Below are positions 28,076 to 36,617 of a DNA stretch of 64,000 bases, in pieces (position 1 is the first letter of the stretch; the number at the start of each line of letters is the position of its first letter). A program made the translations under genes and the position numbers. The notes under the pieces were generated by a model that did no database searches, had not been told where the DNA came from, and saw only the letters and a list, made by a program, of their open reading frames with translations. Origin of the DNA: Rossellomorea vietnamensis (GTDB taxonomy: Bacteria > Bacillota > Bacilli > Bacillales > Bacillaceae_B); NCBI RefSeq assembly GCF_025398035.1, contig NZ_CP104558.1, positions 806,001-870,000 on the forward strand. The letters run 5' to 3'.

Positions 28076-29065
28076 TTGCAGCATGACAAACACAAAGGCT
28101 CCATTCTTCCGAGAGAAGCCTGGGGCCTCTTCATCATCCTATTAATCAGTATAATATCAAGAGGGTTGGGCACCCTTTTTCCACTGATCGGCAGCTTGTT
28201 ATTTGCGATCTTGATCGGGGCGATCCTCCAAAACACAACAAAACTCCCGAAAGCTTTCGATCCGGGAATACAGTTTACTTTGAAGGTTCTTTTGAAAGTG
28301 GCCATCGTTTTTCTGGGTGTAGGATTGAGCCTTTATGATATCCTCCATATCGGTCAAAGAGCTCTATGGGTGATATTTTTCTCTGTCACCATAGGCATTT
28401 CAGTGACTTATGTTGTAGGGAAATGGCTCCGTATCGATAAAAGGCTGAGCTTATTGATCGGTATCGGCACCAGCATATGTGGAGCCACAGCAATCTCAGC
28501 CGTTAAAGGGATCGTCGGTGCTAAAGAGGATGAAACCGCTTATGCATTATCCACGATCGTCTTCTTTAATTTAATTGCATTTGTTACGTATCCCATCATC
28601 GGGCATCTTCTCGACATGTCTGATCTATCGTTTGGGATCTGGGCGGGTACCGCCGTACATGATACTTCTTCGGCGGTTGCCGTTGGTTACGCATATGGAG
28701 ACGAAGCAGGTGAAGTAGCGACGACGGTGAAGCTTGCCAGAACATTATTCCTGATTCCTGTGATGTTCATCCTTCCGTTTATCTTAAGGAAGAAAAGTAC
28801 AGGGGGATCTCATTATAAGAAAGCCTTTCCGTGGTTCATATTTTTGTTCCTGGCCATGTCACTGCTTCATACATTTGGATTGATTCCAATGAACATGGAG
28901 TCATACCTTAAGAGTTCGTCCAAGTTCATGATCATCATGGTGATGACGGCTGTGGGTCTTCAAGTAAAAGGAAAAGATATCATCCGTCTGGGAATTAAAC
29001 CTCTCCTGACGGGATTGATCGCTTCTATCACATGCGCTGTCATCAGTTTATTGCTTATCCTCTAA
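28076..29065 (+). CDS. YeiH/UPF0324 family membrane protein (putative sulfate exporter family)
   Basis: 329 residues and about ten hydrophobic segments. Conserved patterns are GIGTSICGATAISAVKGIV (about 140), FNLIAFVTYPIIGHL, and AGTAVHDTSSAVAVGYAYGDEAG (about 200). The family is annotated as putative sulfate exporters without firm evidence. Translation probably starts at TTG (28076), 10 bases after AAAGGAG; the ATG at 28069 is out of frame. Confidence 0.8.
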   Translation: MQHDKHKGSILPREAWGLFIILLISIISRGLGTLFPLIGSLLFAILIGAILQNTTKLPKAFDPGIQFTLKVLLKVAIVFLGVGLSLYDILHIGQRALWVIFFSVTIGISVTYVVGKWLRIDKRLSLLIGIGTSICGATAISAVKGIVGAKEDETAYALSTIVFFNLIAFVTYPIIGHLLDMSDLSFGIWAGTAVHDTSSAVAVGYAYGDEAGEVATTVKLARTLFLIPVMFILPFILRKKSTGGSHYKKAFPWFIFLFLAMSLLHTFGLIPMNMESYLKSSSKFMIIMVMTAVGLQVKGKDIIRLGIKPLLTGLIASITCAVISLLLIL

Positions 29066-29091
29066 GCGAAAACAGTAACGACATTTCCATA

Positions 29092-29115
29092 AAAAAAGAG
29101 CATCTGCACAGATGC
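29092..29115. terminator. Hairpin between the yeiH-type gene and cotE
   Basis: GCATCTG/CAGATGC with a two-base loop. The T-run is on the minus strand (seven T), so it is a back-up for cotE as well as the end of the plus-strand gene. Confidence 0.55.
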
Positions 29116-29159
29116 CCGTTTGTTCATATCCATTTTCCGACTGCTTACGTGCTAAGAAG

Positions 29160-29188
29160 AAAAAACTAGGAAGAGGCCGTCTTCCTAG
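29160..29188 (-). terminator. Terminator of cotE
   Basis: CTAGGAAGA pairs perfectly with TCTTCCTAG (9 bp, loop GGCCG), followed on the minus strand by a T-run, just past the cotE stop. Confidence 0.75.
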
Positions 29189-29194
29189 TCTATT

Positions 29195-29731
29195 TTATTC
29201 TTCGTCGCCTTCTAAGAAGTCTGGGTCTAACTCTTCAAAATCTTCATCATCCAAGTCGCAATCCCAGTCTTCATCGTCACAACCTTCAGGATTCACTAGG
29301 ACACATACTTTCGTTTCTCCGATAACTTCCACCAGGAATTCACGTTCGACGTGAACGATGATTTTGTTACCGTTCGGTGAAATGACCGCTTCGCAGCAAT
29401 TTGGCTGTTGCAGTACTCTCGCACATACTTCAATGTCATCTAAGCAGTCTGGATCACGGTATTTCAATTTAATGCAATCTGTATATTCTACTCTCTCGGT
29501 TACAACCGAAGTTTTCGTGTTGTCACTGTGGGAGTACCATACGTTGATTTCGTAAAAACCGTGAACTTCGACCTTCTTGCCGACTTTGTGTGCTTCATAC
29601 TGATGGTTAATGATCCAGCAGCCTAAAATGCTCGATGGATTATGCGGTGGGCAAATCGTATGATGAGACTGTGTAAATTTACGTCCCTTCGCTACGACCG
29701 CTTTAGTGATAATCTCTCTATATTCTGCCAT
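29195..29731 (-). CDS. cotE: Outer spore coat morphogenetic protein CotE
   Basis: 178 residues, about the size of B. subtilis CotE. It begins [21 protein letters not shown] and has [32 protein letters not shown], and the highly acidic tail characteristic of CotE. It organises the outer coat in the mother cell. The ATG at 29731 has GAGGAGG 9 bases upstream; the reading from 29749 is unlikely. Upstream lie sigma-E-like and sigma-K-like promoters, as known for cotE. In other bacilli mutS follows directly; here the yeiH-type gene follows convergently. Confidence 0.95.
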   Translation of the reverse strand: MAEYREIITKAVVAKGRKFTQSHHTICPPHNPSSILGCWIINHQYEAHKVGKKVEVHGFYEINVWYSHSDNTKTSVVTERVEYTDCIKLKYRDPDCLDDIEVCARVLQQPNCCEAVISPNGNKIIVHVEREFLVEVIGETKVCVLVNPEGCDDEDWDCDLDDEDFEELDPDFLEGDEE

Positions 29732-29761
29732 TCGAGCGAACCTCCTCATTCATTTTCAATT

Positions 29762-29789
29762 CATCTTATGCGACTATCTAGGTGTTTGT
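29762..29789 (-). promoter_or_regulatory. Sigma-K-like promoter P2 of cotE
   Basis: On the minus strand AC, 17 bases, then CATAAGATG. The same -10 occurs before genes at 35767 and 60418. It fits the late mother-cell promoter known for cotE. Confidence 0.6.
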
Positions 29790-29834
29790 GCGAGTAAATT
29801 TTATTACATAATGGGATTGTTGCTTAGATAATGT

Positions 29835-29862
29835 ATTGTATGCGAATCCCAATTGAATGTTC
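29835..29862 (-). promoter_or_regulatory. Sigma-E-like promoter P1 of cotE
   Basis: GAACATT, 13 bases, then CATACAAT on the minus strand. The -10 is a perfect sigma-E match and the -35 differs by one base, with spacing one short. Confidence 0.55.
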
Positions 29863-29904
29863 CGGAATGCGCTTGACGGGAATGGTGAAATAACCAACAA
29901 AAAA

Positions 29905-29950
29905 AACGATCTATACAGGAAAGGAAGATCCCTTTCCTGTATAGATCGTT
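29905..29950 (-). terminator. Terminator of the miaB-ricA operon with a 20-bp perfect stem
   Basis: Twenty bases (29905-29924) pair without mismatch with 29931-29950 around the loop AAGATC, followed by six T on the minus strand. The stem is unusually long. Confidence 0.8.
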
Positions 29951-29989
29951 ATGAGCTGTGATTGTCTGGCGTTTATTATGATCCCTGAA

Positions 29990-30421
29990 TCAGGAACAGC
30001 TGCCAGGGGCTGAATTTTTCACATGTGAACCTGTTTCCCCACGGAGTAGGTCACCACCCGTAGTCTCGATGATATGATCTGTCACATTATTTGAAATCAC
30101 CGAAGCAACGATTTGCAGTAAATCATTCACATCCGTTTGGGATTCCTTAAATTGTTGAACAACCGGAATCTCATCGATTTCCTTTTCAAGGTTTTCAATT
30201 TTCGCCTCAACCATTTTCAGGGCTTCGATTTTCCCATAGTGTTGGAAGTTAACGGCTTGTTTTTGTAAACTCTTGATACTTGCGATCATTTCACGGACTT
30301 TTTGATTTTCGTGGATCTGTGCTTCCGCCCGCTTAAAGAAATCCACTTCTTCCGTTTCAGCAATCATTGTTGCCAATTCTTCTGCACGTTTCATAATATC
30401 GTCTTTTGTATACTTTGCCAT
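29990..30421 (-). CDS. ricA: RicA (YmcA), regulator of RNA processing, sporulation and biofilm
   Basis: 143 residues, mostly helical, of the YlbF/YmcA type: KRAEELATMIAETEEVDFFKRAEAQ (split) and MIASIKSLQKQAVN. It ends APGSCS with a cysteine close to the C-terminus, the region reported to bind an iron-sulfur cluster. RicA works in a complex with RicF and RicT that influences RNase Y maturation events and entry into sporulation. It begins one base after the miaB stop and is co-transcribed with it. Confidence 0.9.
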   Translation of the reverse strand: MAKYTKDDIMKRAEELATMIAETEEVDFFKRAEAQIHENQKVREMIASIKSLQKQAVNFQHYGKIEALKMVEAKIENLEKEIDEIPVVQQFKESQTDVNDLLQIVASVISNNVTDHIIETTGGDLLRGETGSHVKNSAPGSCS

Positions 30422-30422
30422 A

Positions 30423-31988
30423 TTATTTCACCTCTACTGCTTCCTGGAATTCTGTTCCGATTTGGCCTTCTCCTACCATTTCCCCATCCAATGACCAGGA
30501 CTTGGCATCTGTGATCTTCACTTTCACTATTTTCCCAATGGCTGTTTTAGGAGCCTTGAAGTTTACGAGCTTACTGCGTCTTGTGTAGCCTGCCAATATG
30601 TCCGGATTTTTCTTGCTTTCCCCATCCACAAGCACTTCAACGATTTGACCCGTATATTTCTTCATCGCTTCAGCAGAATATTCTTTCACCACTGCATTCA
30701 GCCTTTGAAGGCGTTCTTTCTTCACTTCCATCGGCACGTTGTCATTCATCTTCGCTGCAGGGGTACCTTCCCGTGGAGAGTAGATGTAGGTATATGCTGA
30801 TTCAAAGCCAACTTCCTTATATAAAGAAAGGGTTTCTTCAAATTGTTCATTGGTCTCATTTGGATAACCCACGATAATATCTGTCGTAAGCGCCACGTCC
30901 GGCATGGCTTTTTTAATTTTGCCCACTAATTCCAGGAATTGTTCCCTGGTATACTTTCGTGCCATGATTTTCAGGACATCTGTCGAACCTGATTGAACAG
31001 GTAAATGAATGTGCTCGACCAGATTTCCTTTCTTGGCAAGAACTTCGATTAAATGATCATCGAAATCCCTTGGATGACTGGTAGTGAATCGGATACGTGG
31101 AATATCCACCTTACGAAGATCATCCATTAAGTCTCCCAGCCCATACTGAAGGTCTTCAATATCCTTACCGTATGCGTTGACGTTTTGACCAAGGAGAGTG
31201 ATTTCCTGATACCCTTGTGCAGCCAGATGGCGGACTTCCTGAATGATTTCTTCAGGACGGCGGCTTCTTTCTTTCCCTCGTGTATATGGCACGATACAGT
31301 ATGTACAGAACTTGTCACATCCGTACATAATATTGACCCATGCCTTGATATTGCCACGGCGGACTTTTGGAAGGTTCTCAATGACGTCCCCTTCTTTCGA
31401 CCACACCTCAACGACCATCGCCTTGGACATATAAGCATCAGATAATATTTGAGGAAGACGATGAATATTATGCGTTCCAAAGATCATGTCGACCTGTTGA
31501 TAGGTTTTCAGGATTTTGTTGACAACCGATTCTTCCTGGGACATACATCCGCATACTCCAATTAATAGATCAGGCTTTTCCCGTTTTAAATGTTTGAGAT
31601 GTCCTAATTCGCCGAACACCTTATTCTCAGCGTTTTCACGGATGGCACATGTATTCAATAGGATGACATCCGCATCATCTGTCGAATTCGTTGCTTCATA
31701 GCCGAGTGCCATGAAGATCCCTGCCATCACTTCTGTATCATGCTCATTCATTTGACAACCATAGGTGCGGATATAGAATTTCTTTCCTTCCCCGAGTCCT
31801 CTATATTGATCATCGATTGTAAAGTCATTATGGTATTTTATTTCTTCTTTCCCACGCTTCTTGGCATCTTTTAAAGACGGCGGGATATAGACACTTTCAA
31901 AGTACTTGCTGTAATCCTTAACAGATTTTTGGTCTGCTGGAGATACAGACTTCGATTGTTGTCCATGTTTTCGCTGTTCTTCGTTCAT
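30423..31988 (-). CDS. miaB: tRNA-2-methylthio-N6-dimethylallyladenosine synthase MiaB
   Basis: About 521 residues from the ATG at 31988, which has AAAGGGG upstream. The UPF0004 N-terminal domain has [16 protein letters not shown] (about 80) and VCGCMSQEE. The radical-SAM motif is [11 protein letters not shown] (about 230). The C-terminal TRAM domain carries [12 protein letters not shown]. It binds two [4Fe-4S] clusters and methylthiolates adenosine 37 of tRNA. A further in-frame 26 codons upstream of this ATG lack a site. Confidence 0.95.
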   Translation of the reverse strand: MNEEQRKHGQQSKSVSPADQKSVKDYSKYFESVYIPPSLKDAKKRGKEEIKYHNDFTIDDQYRGLGEGKKFYIRTYGCQMNEHDTEVMAGIFMALGYEATNSTDDADVILLNTCAIRENAENKVFGELGHLKHLKREKPDLLIGVCGCMSQEESVVNKILKTYQQVDMIFGTHNIHRLPQILSDAYMSKAMVVEVWSKEGDVIENLPKVRRGNIKAWVNIMYGCDKFCTYCIVPYTRGKERSRRPEEIIQEVRHLAAQGYQEITLLGQNVNAYGKDIEDLQYGLGDLMDDLRKVDIPRIRFTTSHPRDFDDHLIEVLAKKGNLVEHIHLPVQSGSTDVLKIMARKYTREQFLELVGKIKKAMPDVALTTDIIVGYPNETNEQFEETLSLYKEVGFESAYTYIYSPREGTPAAKMNDNVPMEVKKERLQRLNAVVKEYSAEAMKKYTGQIVEVLVDGESKKNPDILAGYTRRSKLVNFKAPKTAIGKIVKVKITDAKSWSLDGEMVGEGQIGTEFQEAVEVK

Positions 31989-32082
31989 GAATAATCCCCT
32001 TTCTACCTCTATAACCAAACCGTTTTCTTCTATATATAAAGCCGGCCGAATTAACAGGATAAACATTGTTGCACATTACTAT

Positions 32083-32111
32083 AGTATAAAGGTTTTCAAC
32101 CCTACATACAA
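32083..32111 (-). promoter_or_regulatory. Possible sigma-A promoter for miaB-ricA
   Basis: On the minus strand TTGTAT, 17 bases, TATACT, about 95 bases before the miaB start. I see no small gene in the 380-base gap between miaB and the CotY-type gene. Confidence 0.45.
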
Positions 32112-32370
32112 TAGAGTCGCTAAAGTGTTGAAAAATGTTTCATTCCTATCATAGCTAGTAATTCTACTGTACTATGATCATTTCTTTACATATGTATCCT
32201 CTTTCTGCCACACAGGGAAACATTCATCTATCGTCACATCCCTAAGCATTGATTAACTACCAATTATGTACCTGAAATCTATTTTTTATCATTTTAGGCT
32301 AGAGGCTCAATCGAATATTCCCTTATGAACGTATGATAATTAGTAGTAAATTGTAAAGGAGTGTTAAAGA

Positions 32371-32943
32371 ATGAGTTATAGTCAGAATTCAAATGCCCAG
32401 GACACCTATTTCCATGAAGATTATCAAAAGAACAAATGCCATGACTCCCGCTCCAGGCATTATAATCATTGTGTAGAAGACGTTTTAGAAGCAATCCTTG
32501 AAGCTCAGAAAAAAGCAAGAAAAGACCATGGTTGTGATTCTTCATGTAAAAAGTCCATAGAGGATTTACTTTGTGAAAAAAAGAAACCCAAGAAGAATAC
32601 CATCCCTTTTATTTTATATTGTGGCTGCGAGCCATTTAAGGGCACTGGTGTTACGACCTATCACTGTCACTCAAAAAAGAAAAAAACCTTCAAGTGCATT
32701 GAGACCTACGTCTTTAAGGTAATAGACCTTGATCATAAATGTGCGACTCTTGAATTATTGACCTTTAAATCCGACCACCATAAGGGCGATTCCCATCATC
32801 ATGAAAGTAAATGCGCCCTCTCTTCACCTTGTAAACAGATCGACCACAAAAGTGTGGATGATTTGATGGGAACCGGAATTTGTATAACTGTTGACTTGTC
32901 TTGTTTCTGTGCTATTACCTGCCTGCCTGCCGTTCATTTATAA
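32371..32943 (+). CDS. CotY/CotZ family spore coat or exosporium protein
   Basis: 190 residues, rich in Cys and His. It has the family features HCVEDVLEAILEAQ (about 33), TIPFILYCGCEPFKGTGV (about 75), LELLTF, and the hydrophobic, Cys-containing end DLSCFCAITCLPAVHL. CotY, CotZ and ExsY form disulfide-linked crystalline layers at the spore surface (crust or exosporium basal layer). AAAGGAG precedes the ATG. No convincing sigma-K promoter is visible close by, although CATACAATAGAGT lies about 260 bases upstream. It is the first gene of the spore-surface island. Confidence 0.88.
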   Translation: MSYSQNSNAQDTYFHEDYQKNKCHDSRSRHYNHCVEDVLEAILEAQKKARKDHGCDSSCKKSIEDLLCEKKKPKKNTIPFILYCGCEPFKGTGVTTYHCHSKKKKTFKCIETYVFKVIDLDHKCATLELLTFKSDHHKGDSHHHESKCALSSPCKQIDHKSVDDLMGTGICITVDLSCFCAITCLPAVHL

Positions 32944-32956
32944 ATGCATCCAATGA

Positions 32957-32987
32957 AAAAAGGTGAACGAGAGTCGTTCACCTTTTT
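32957..32987. terminator. Bidirectional terminator after the CotY-type gene
   Basis: AAAAAGGTGAACGA pairs perfectly with TCGTTCACCTTTTT between convergent genes. Confidence 0.75.
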
Positions 32988-33373
32988 CATCCTCCAAAAG
33001 CTTCAAGTAGATCGTCAATTTCTTTCATTCCAACGGAAGCATGATTTTGTTCCTTTGGACTCTTAATGGTGTATTCGTTCAAGGTCTTGGAGGAATCATT
33101 TCCATGTTGAAGCAGCAATCTCTTTAATTCCACTAGTTCTTCTAATATGGCATGTTCGGATTGTACCGTAACTTGAACAGGTTTAGCGTGATGCAGGTAA
33201 TCATGCAGTGCAGAAAAAACAAGATGATTCAATGTATTATTTTTGGCATGATAGGCGACTTGCTCTTTAACCTTGGAAGTGATGGCTTTCGTTTCCCCGG
33301 TTTTAACATTTACGAAGCTATCGGGGATCGTTAGAATGGTATCTTGAAAGTAATCTGCATATTTTTCAGGCAT
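32987..33373 (-). CDS. Small partner protein of the actin-like gene (possible ParR/AlfB-type adaptor)
   Basis: About 128 residues. The N-terminal half (TGETKAITSKVKEQVAYHA, then TLNHLVFSALHDYLHH) could form a strand-helix-helix unit like a ribbon-helix-helix DNA-binding fold. The middle is helical (EHAILEELVELKRLLLQ). The tail is acidic and Gly-ended. Not recognised by sequence. It starts 12 bases after the stop of the ParM-like gene, whose stop codon overlaps this gene's binding site (TAAAGG); the ATG at 33373 has the best spacing. The ParM-plus-small-adaptor order is the usual arrangement in plasmid segregation loci, hence the guess. Confidence 0.6.
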   Translation of the reverse strand: MPEKYADYFQDTILTIPDSFVNVKTGETKAITSKVKEQVAYHAKNNTLNHLVFSALHDYLHHAKPVQVTVQSEHAILEELVELKRLLLQHGNDSSKTLNEYTIKSPKEQNHASVGMKEIDDLLEAFGG

Positions 33374-33385
33374 ACTCATCAACCT

Positions 33386-34567
33386 TTAGCTTTTTGTATA
33401 TTGCATATGCACAGGATTGTTTTTTAACTGATTCAATTTTGCAAGGATCATCAATCCTGTTACGTTTAATTTTTCCATATTTTGCGGGAAAAATAATTCA
33501 ATGGGGCGTCCTCTTTCTGCCCACTTCACCGCCGCTTCCCTTATATGGGATTCGGCTATTTTTGCTGCACCGCCAACTGCAATGTATTTGACCGCCCCTT
33601 TTATTTCATTTGAGCTGTTCCTTACACGGTCGAAATGTTCCAGGTATTTAATGGCCAATGATTTTAACTGAGGGATGATATATTTACTTATATCCTTTTT
33701 CACACCTGCGAATGGTTCTACATACCACTCGGATTGACCTGCCACCAGCTTCTCCTCCAGCTCAGACCTTGAATCAAACTTGTATAGCTCATACTTACTT
33801 ACTTTCTGAATGATATGGTCTAAAAACTGGTTGATCCCGAAAGGTTCGCCCTCGATGGAAGCCACTGGCTTATTATTTTTGATTCCTACAAAATCCACTG
33901 AATCCCCTCCCAGGTCACCGATCAGGATCCCTTTGGCAGAGTCCTGTAAAAGAGCTTCATCTTTGACTCCCAATGTCTCTTCATCCCGTGTCAATGCCAG
34001 GTAGGCACAGGCTCCTTCAGCCCCGATAATGACATCTTTAATCTGAAGTCTTACAATGATTTCTTTAGGGGAAGCCATACCAGGAACCTTGTGAAGATAA
34101 ACTGTATGGGTCCCGATGAGACGGCTTTTCAACGTATCTTTCCGCTCTTTATACTGAGTGGTCGGCAGAGAGACCGCCAATTGATCGATCTCAAAGGATA
34201 GATCTGTCTCAGATCGGGTGTTCATTACAGCATGATGGGCCAACATGCCAAATAAAAGGGTGTAAGTACGGTCTTCATCTACCTTCTGATTATTAAAGGC
34301 CGTTAAACTCACATTTCGCTGTCTGGCTGCTGCTTTACCGATATAATATGGATCCCTTTTTTCATGAAGTGCTGAACTGTTCACTTCCACAATCAAATTG
34401 TCTTGTAGTAAAACATCCTCGTCGTCGTAAGGTTTCTCATAAAATTCTTCATCAAATAAGGCAATTGCATTCGGCATGGAATACTCTCTCACTTCACCTT
34501 GAGTTGATACAATGGCTTTATAAAAGCTGTTTCCCAAGTCAACAGCTGCATAATTATGCCTATCCAT
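33386..34567 (-). CDS. ParM/StbA-family actin-like ATPase
   Basis: 393 residues. It has actin-fold signatures: phosphate-1 AAVDLGNSFYKAIVS (about 8), phosphate-2 GILIGDLGGDSVDFVGI (about 222), and adenosine loop KYIAVGGAAKIAES (about 342). Length and spacing fit plasmid-type actins (ParM, Alp7A, AlfA) rather than MreB. Such proteins form dynamic filaments that move DNA. Here the gene sits on a chromosome between spore-coat genes, next to a small partner gene. A CATAAGCTT element 18 bases after AC lies upstream, a weak sigma-K-like promoter. A role in the mother cell or on an integrated element are both open. Confidence 0.8.
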   Translation of the reverse strand: MDRHNYAAVDLGNSFYKAIVSTQGEVREYSMPNAIALFDEEFYEKPYDDEDVLLQDNLIVEVNSSALHEKRDPYYIGKAAARQRNVSLTAFNNQKVDEDRTYTLLFGMLAHHAVMNTRSETDLSFEIDQLAVSLPTTQYKERKDTLKSRLIGTHTVYLHKVPGMASPKEIIVRLQIKDVIIGAEGACAYLALTRDEETLGVKDEALLQDSAKGILIGDLGGDSVDFVGIKNNKPVASIEGEPFGINQFLDHIIQKVSKYELYKFDSRSELEEKLVAGQSEWYVEPFAGVKKDISKYIIPQLKSLAIKYLEHFDRVRNSSNEIKGAVKYIAVGGAAKIAESHIREAAVKWAERGRPIELFFPQNMEKLNVTGLMILAKLNQLKNNPVHMQYTKS

Positions 34568-34750
34568 TACATCCTCCTCCTTCCCTAAAGCTTATGCCGG
34601 GATAGAAAACATCTGTGCACGTACCCAGTCATAAATTTTTTCGGGGCGTAACGAAAAATGGAAGAGCGCTATTTCTACTAAAATGATTTTCCCTAGTAAA
34701 TTTCCACTCTTATACTGATTCATATATCCACTCTTAATAGTTTCTTCCCG

Positions 34751-34759
34751 CATATTATA
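34751..34759 (+). promoter_or_regulatory. Sigma-K-like -10 element
   Basis: CATATTATA matches CATANNNTA exactly. The nearest AC is 19 bases upstream, longer than usual. It lies 43 bases before the ATG of the first CsxC-like gene. Confidence 0.45.
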
Positions 34760-34801
34760 AAGTGTAGTTTAAATATTGTTTATTAAATAGGAGGAAAAAA
34801 A

Positions 34802-35569
34802 ATGAGTGATTATAATAAGAGTAAAAATTGTGTGAACGTAGATAAGTCTGCTTCACTCGATCACTGCGACAACACAACAGTCGATCCCATTCTAACCCCG
34901 GCAGGTGAAAGAATTGTCCATGTCCCAGTAGATTTAGGAGTATATCGTGTATCAAGTAACCTGGAAGCCCACATTACATTTCCAGAGCCTGTAATGGAAA
35001 TCAAAGATGTAAAAAAGAAAGTCGAAATTGTACAATGCCGTTTAATGACAATTCCAACAAGCAATGGCGACTTCAGTGAAGATGGTGCACAATTTCCTCT
35101 GCTATTATCAGGGTATGTGCGCAAGAACATTCAATATGCAACACCATGTGGAGGATCTGGATTCGATGGATCCTGCATATCTTCTGATATTAAATCATTA
35201 ACAGTCCGCGTCCCTTTCAAATGCATGACTACGATTACCCTGGATTCTCCAGTCCAGCTCCCAAGAACAAATAACCGTCAGGAATTTGACTTCTTTAGAG
35301 CTCAAGATTTAGGTACAGGCTATCCAGAGAAGGATCAATATTTATCTAATGATATCTCCCAATTCCATCAATACAGCAATCAATACTACAATCAACTTCC
35401 TTATTGTGAATTGCTTTCAAGCAGTATTTTAGAGTGGGATGAATCAACAGATCGTGTATCCGAAGGTCCTGTAGGTGAAGGGTATTTCTACAATATGCTA
35501 GAAAAAATGTCCCTCAACTTTACCATTAAAGTATTACAAAAACAGCAAATCCGCCTTACTGCAGAATAA
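34802..35569 (+). CDS. CsxC-like spore-surface protein (paralogue 1)
   Basis: 255 residues, without signal peptide or membrane segment. The core reads ITFPEPVMEIKDVKKKVEIV, then QCRL, then LSGYVRKNIQYATP (about 104-117), then LTVRVPFKC. This 'G.V.KNIQY' strand pattern recurs in the products at 35767, 36592 and 38268 and recalls SPOCS/DUF3794-like and CsxC-type exosporium proteins. I recall the CsxC name for similar proteins but cannot verify it. It shares NNRQEFDFF, GYPEKDQ and ISQFHQ with the next gene, so the two are tandem paralogues. AGGAGG precedes the ATG. Confidence 0.7.
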   Translation: MSDYNKSKNCVNVDKSASLDHCDNTTVDPILTPAGERIVHVPVDLGVYRVSSNLEAHITFPEPVMEIKDVKKKVEIVQCRLMTIPTSNGDFSEDGAQFPLLLSGYVRKNIQYATPCGGSGFDGSCISSDIKSLTVRVPFKCMTTITLDSPVQLPRTNNRQEFDFFRAQDLGTGYPEKDQYLSNDISQFHQYSNQYYNQLPYCELLSSSILEWDESTDRVSEGPVGEGYFYNMLEKMSLNFTIKVLQKQQIRLTAE

Positions 35570-35589
35570 GCAGTAAACTAGTATCATCA

Positions 35590-35629
35590 GCACACGCCCT
35601 ACTGTTCCCGAGAACAGTAGGGCGTGTGC
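35590..35629 (+). terminator. Terminator with an 18-bp perfect stem
   Basis: GCACACGCCCTACTGTTC pairs perfectly with its complement around loop CCGA and is followed by ATTTTCTTTC. It separates the two tandem paralogues into independent units. Confidence 0.8.
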
Positions 35630-35712
35630 ATTTTCTTTCTGAACAACATTCTCATCAGTATTTGTGGCAGGCTTTCCATAATTAGTCTCTATACATATAG
35701 GCTCAGGCCCAA

Positions 35713-35739
35713 ACAACTATCAATCTAAATCATAAGATG
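35713..35739 (+). promoter_or_regulatory. Sigma-K-like promoter of paralogue 2
   Basis: AC, 16 bases, then CATAAGATG, 28 bases before the ATG at 35767. Identical -10 to cotE P2. Confidence 0.6.
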
Positions 35740-35766
35740 GCATTATCTTGCTTTAGGAGGCCCCTT

Positions 35767-36522
35767 ATGTTTGAAAATCATCATAAAATGTCCGAATGCC
35801 ATGGAACGTCAAATATGCATGATTGTAAAAGCCATTGTCATCACCCAAAAGTCAGTATCGGAAAAATTGTGACCAAGGTACCTGTTGTTTTGGCGGAACT
35901 GACACTACAGGTAAATGTAGATGCGACGATCACTTTTCCAGAAGCCGTTTTGGAAATTAAAGATATTAAAAAAACGATAAAATTAACACAGTGCAGACTT
36001 CTTCTTCCTTCTAATAAACTTTTTGTAAAAGGTTTTGTACGAAAAAACATCCAATATGCAAGCCCTTGTAAAGAAATTGAAGAAACGTCCCTTACATCGA
36101 TTGCATCAGATCTTCACTCATACACAGTGGATATACCTTTTCAATGTGTGACAGACATTAAGCATTTCTTATCCATGCCGGTCATGCCGGAAGTGAATAA
36201 TCGTCAGGAATTTGATTTCTTTATTTCAAAGCCGCTGCCTTCCGGGTATCCGGAAAAAGATGAACTACAAACCCATGATTTATCCCAATTCCATCAGGAA
36301 AGCCATCAATTTTACAATGAAATCCCGTATTGTGAGTTGGTTTCAAGCAAAATCATTGAGTGGGATGAAGCCATCGACCGGTGCCCACTCCCTCATACCG
36401 GTCCCATTGGAGAAGGCTACTTCCGCACCATCGAAGAGAAAATGGTCATAGATATATGTGTAAAAGTTCTTCAGAACCAACAAATACGGGTTACCTCCAC
36501 CACGAATGATGATTGTGACTGA
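35767..36522 (+). CDS. CsxC-like spore-surface protein (paralogue 2)
   Basis: About 251 residues; the ATG at 35767 has AGGAGG 6 bases upstream and lies after the sigma-K-like promoter, so the reading from 35737 is too long. The N-terminus is His/Cys-rich (NHH, SECH, HDCKSHCHH), which might bind metal or cross-link. The core ITFPEAVLEIKDIKKTIKLT, QCRLLL, VKGFVRKNIQYASP mirrors paralogue 1, as do NNRQEFDFF and SGYPEKDE. It is probably a structural protein of the outer spore layer. The acidic fusion gene follows 69 bases later and is probably co-transcribed. Confidence 0.7.
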   Translation: MFENHHKMSECHGTSNMHDCKSHCHHPKVSIGKIVTKVPVVLAELTLQVNVDATITFPEAVLEIKDIKKTIKLTQCRLLLPSNKLFVKGFVRKNIQYASPCKEIEETSLTSIASDLHSYTVDIPFQCVTDIKHFLSMPVMPEVNNRQEFDFFISKPLPSGYPEKDELQTHDLSQFHQESHQFYNEIPYCELVSSKIIEWDEAIDRCPLPHTGPIGEGYFRTIEEKMVIDICVKVLQNQQIRVTSTTNDDCD

Positions 36523-36557
36523 TCATGCCTATTCATTCATTTTTAGAGAGGAGGTAA

Positions 36558-36617
36558 ATGATTAGGTGTGATGTAAAACGCACCGATCACCATGATTATG
36601 AGAGAAGAAAACAATAA
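36558..36617 (+). CDS. 19-codon leader ORF overlapping the next gene out of frame
   Basis: GAGAGGAGGTAA places a textbook ribosome binding site before this ATG, which reads 19 codons (MIRCDVKRTDHHDYERRKQ) and stops at 36615-36617. It overlaps the start of the 515-residue gene by 26 bases in another frame, while that gene has no good site of its own. The likely role is translational coupling. A frameshifted original start is the alternative. Confidence 0.4.
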   Translation: MIRCDVKRTDHHDYERRKQ

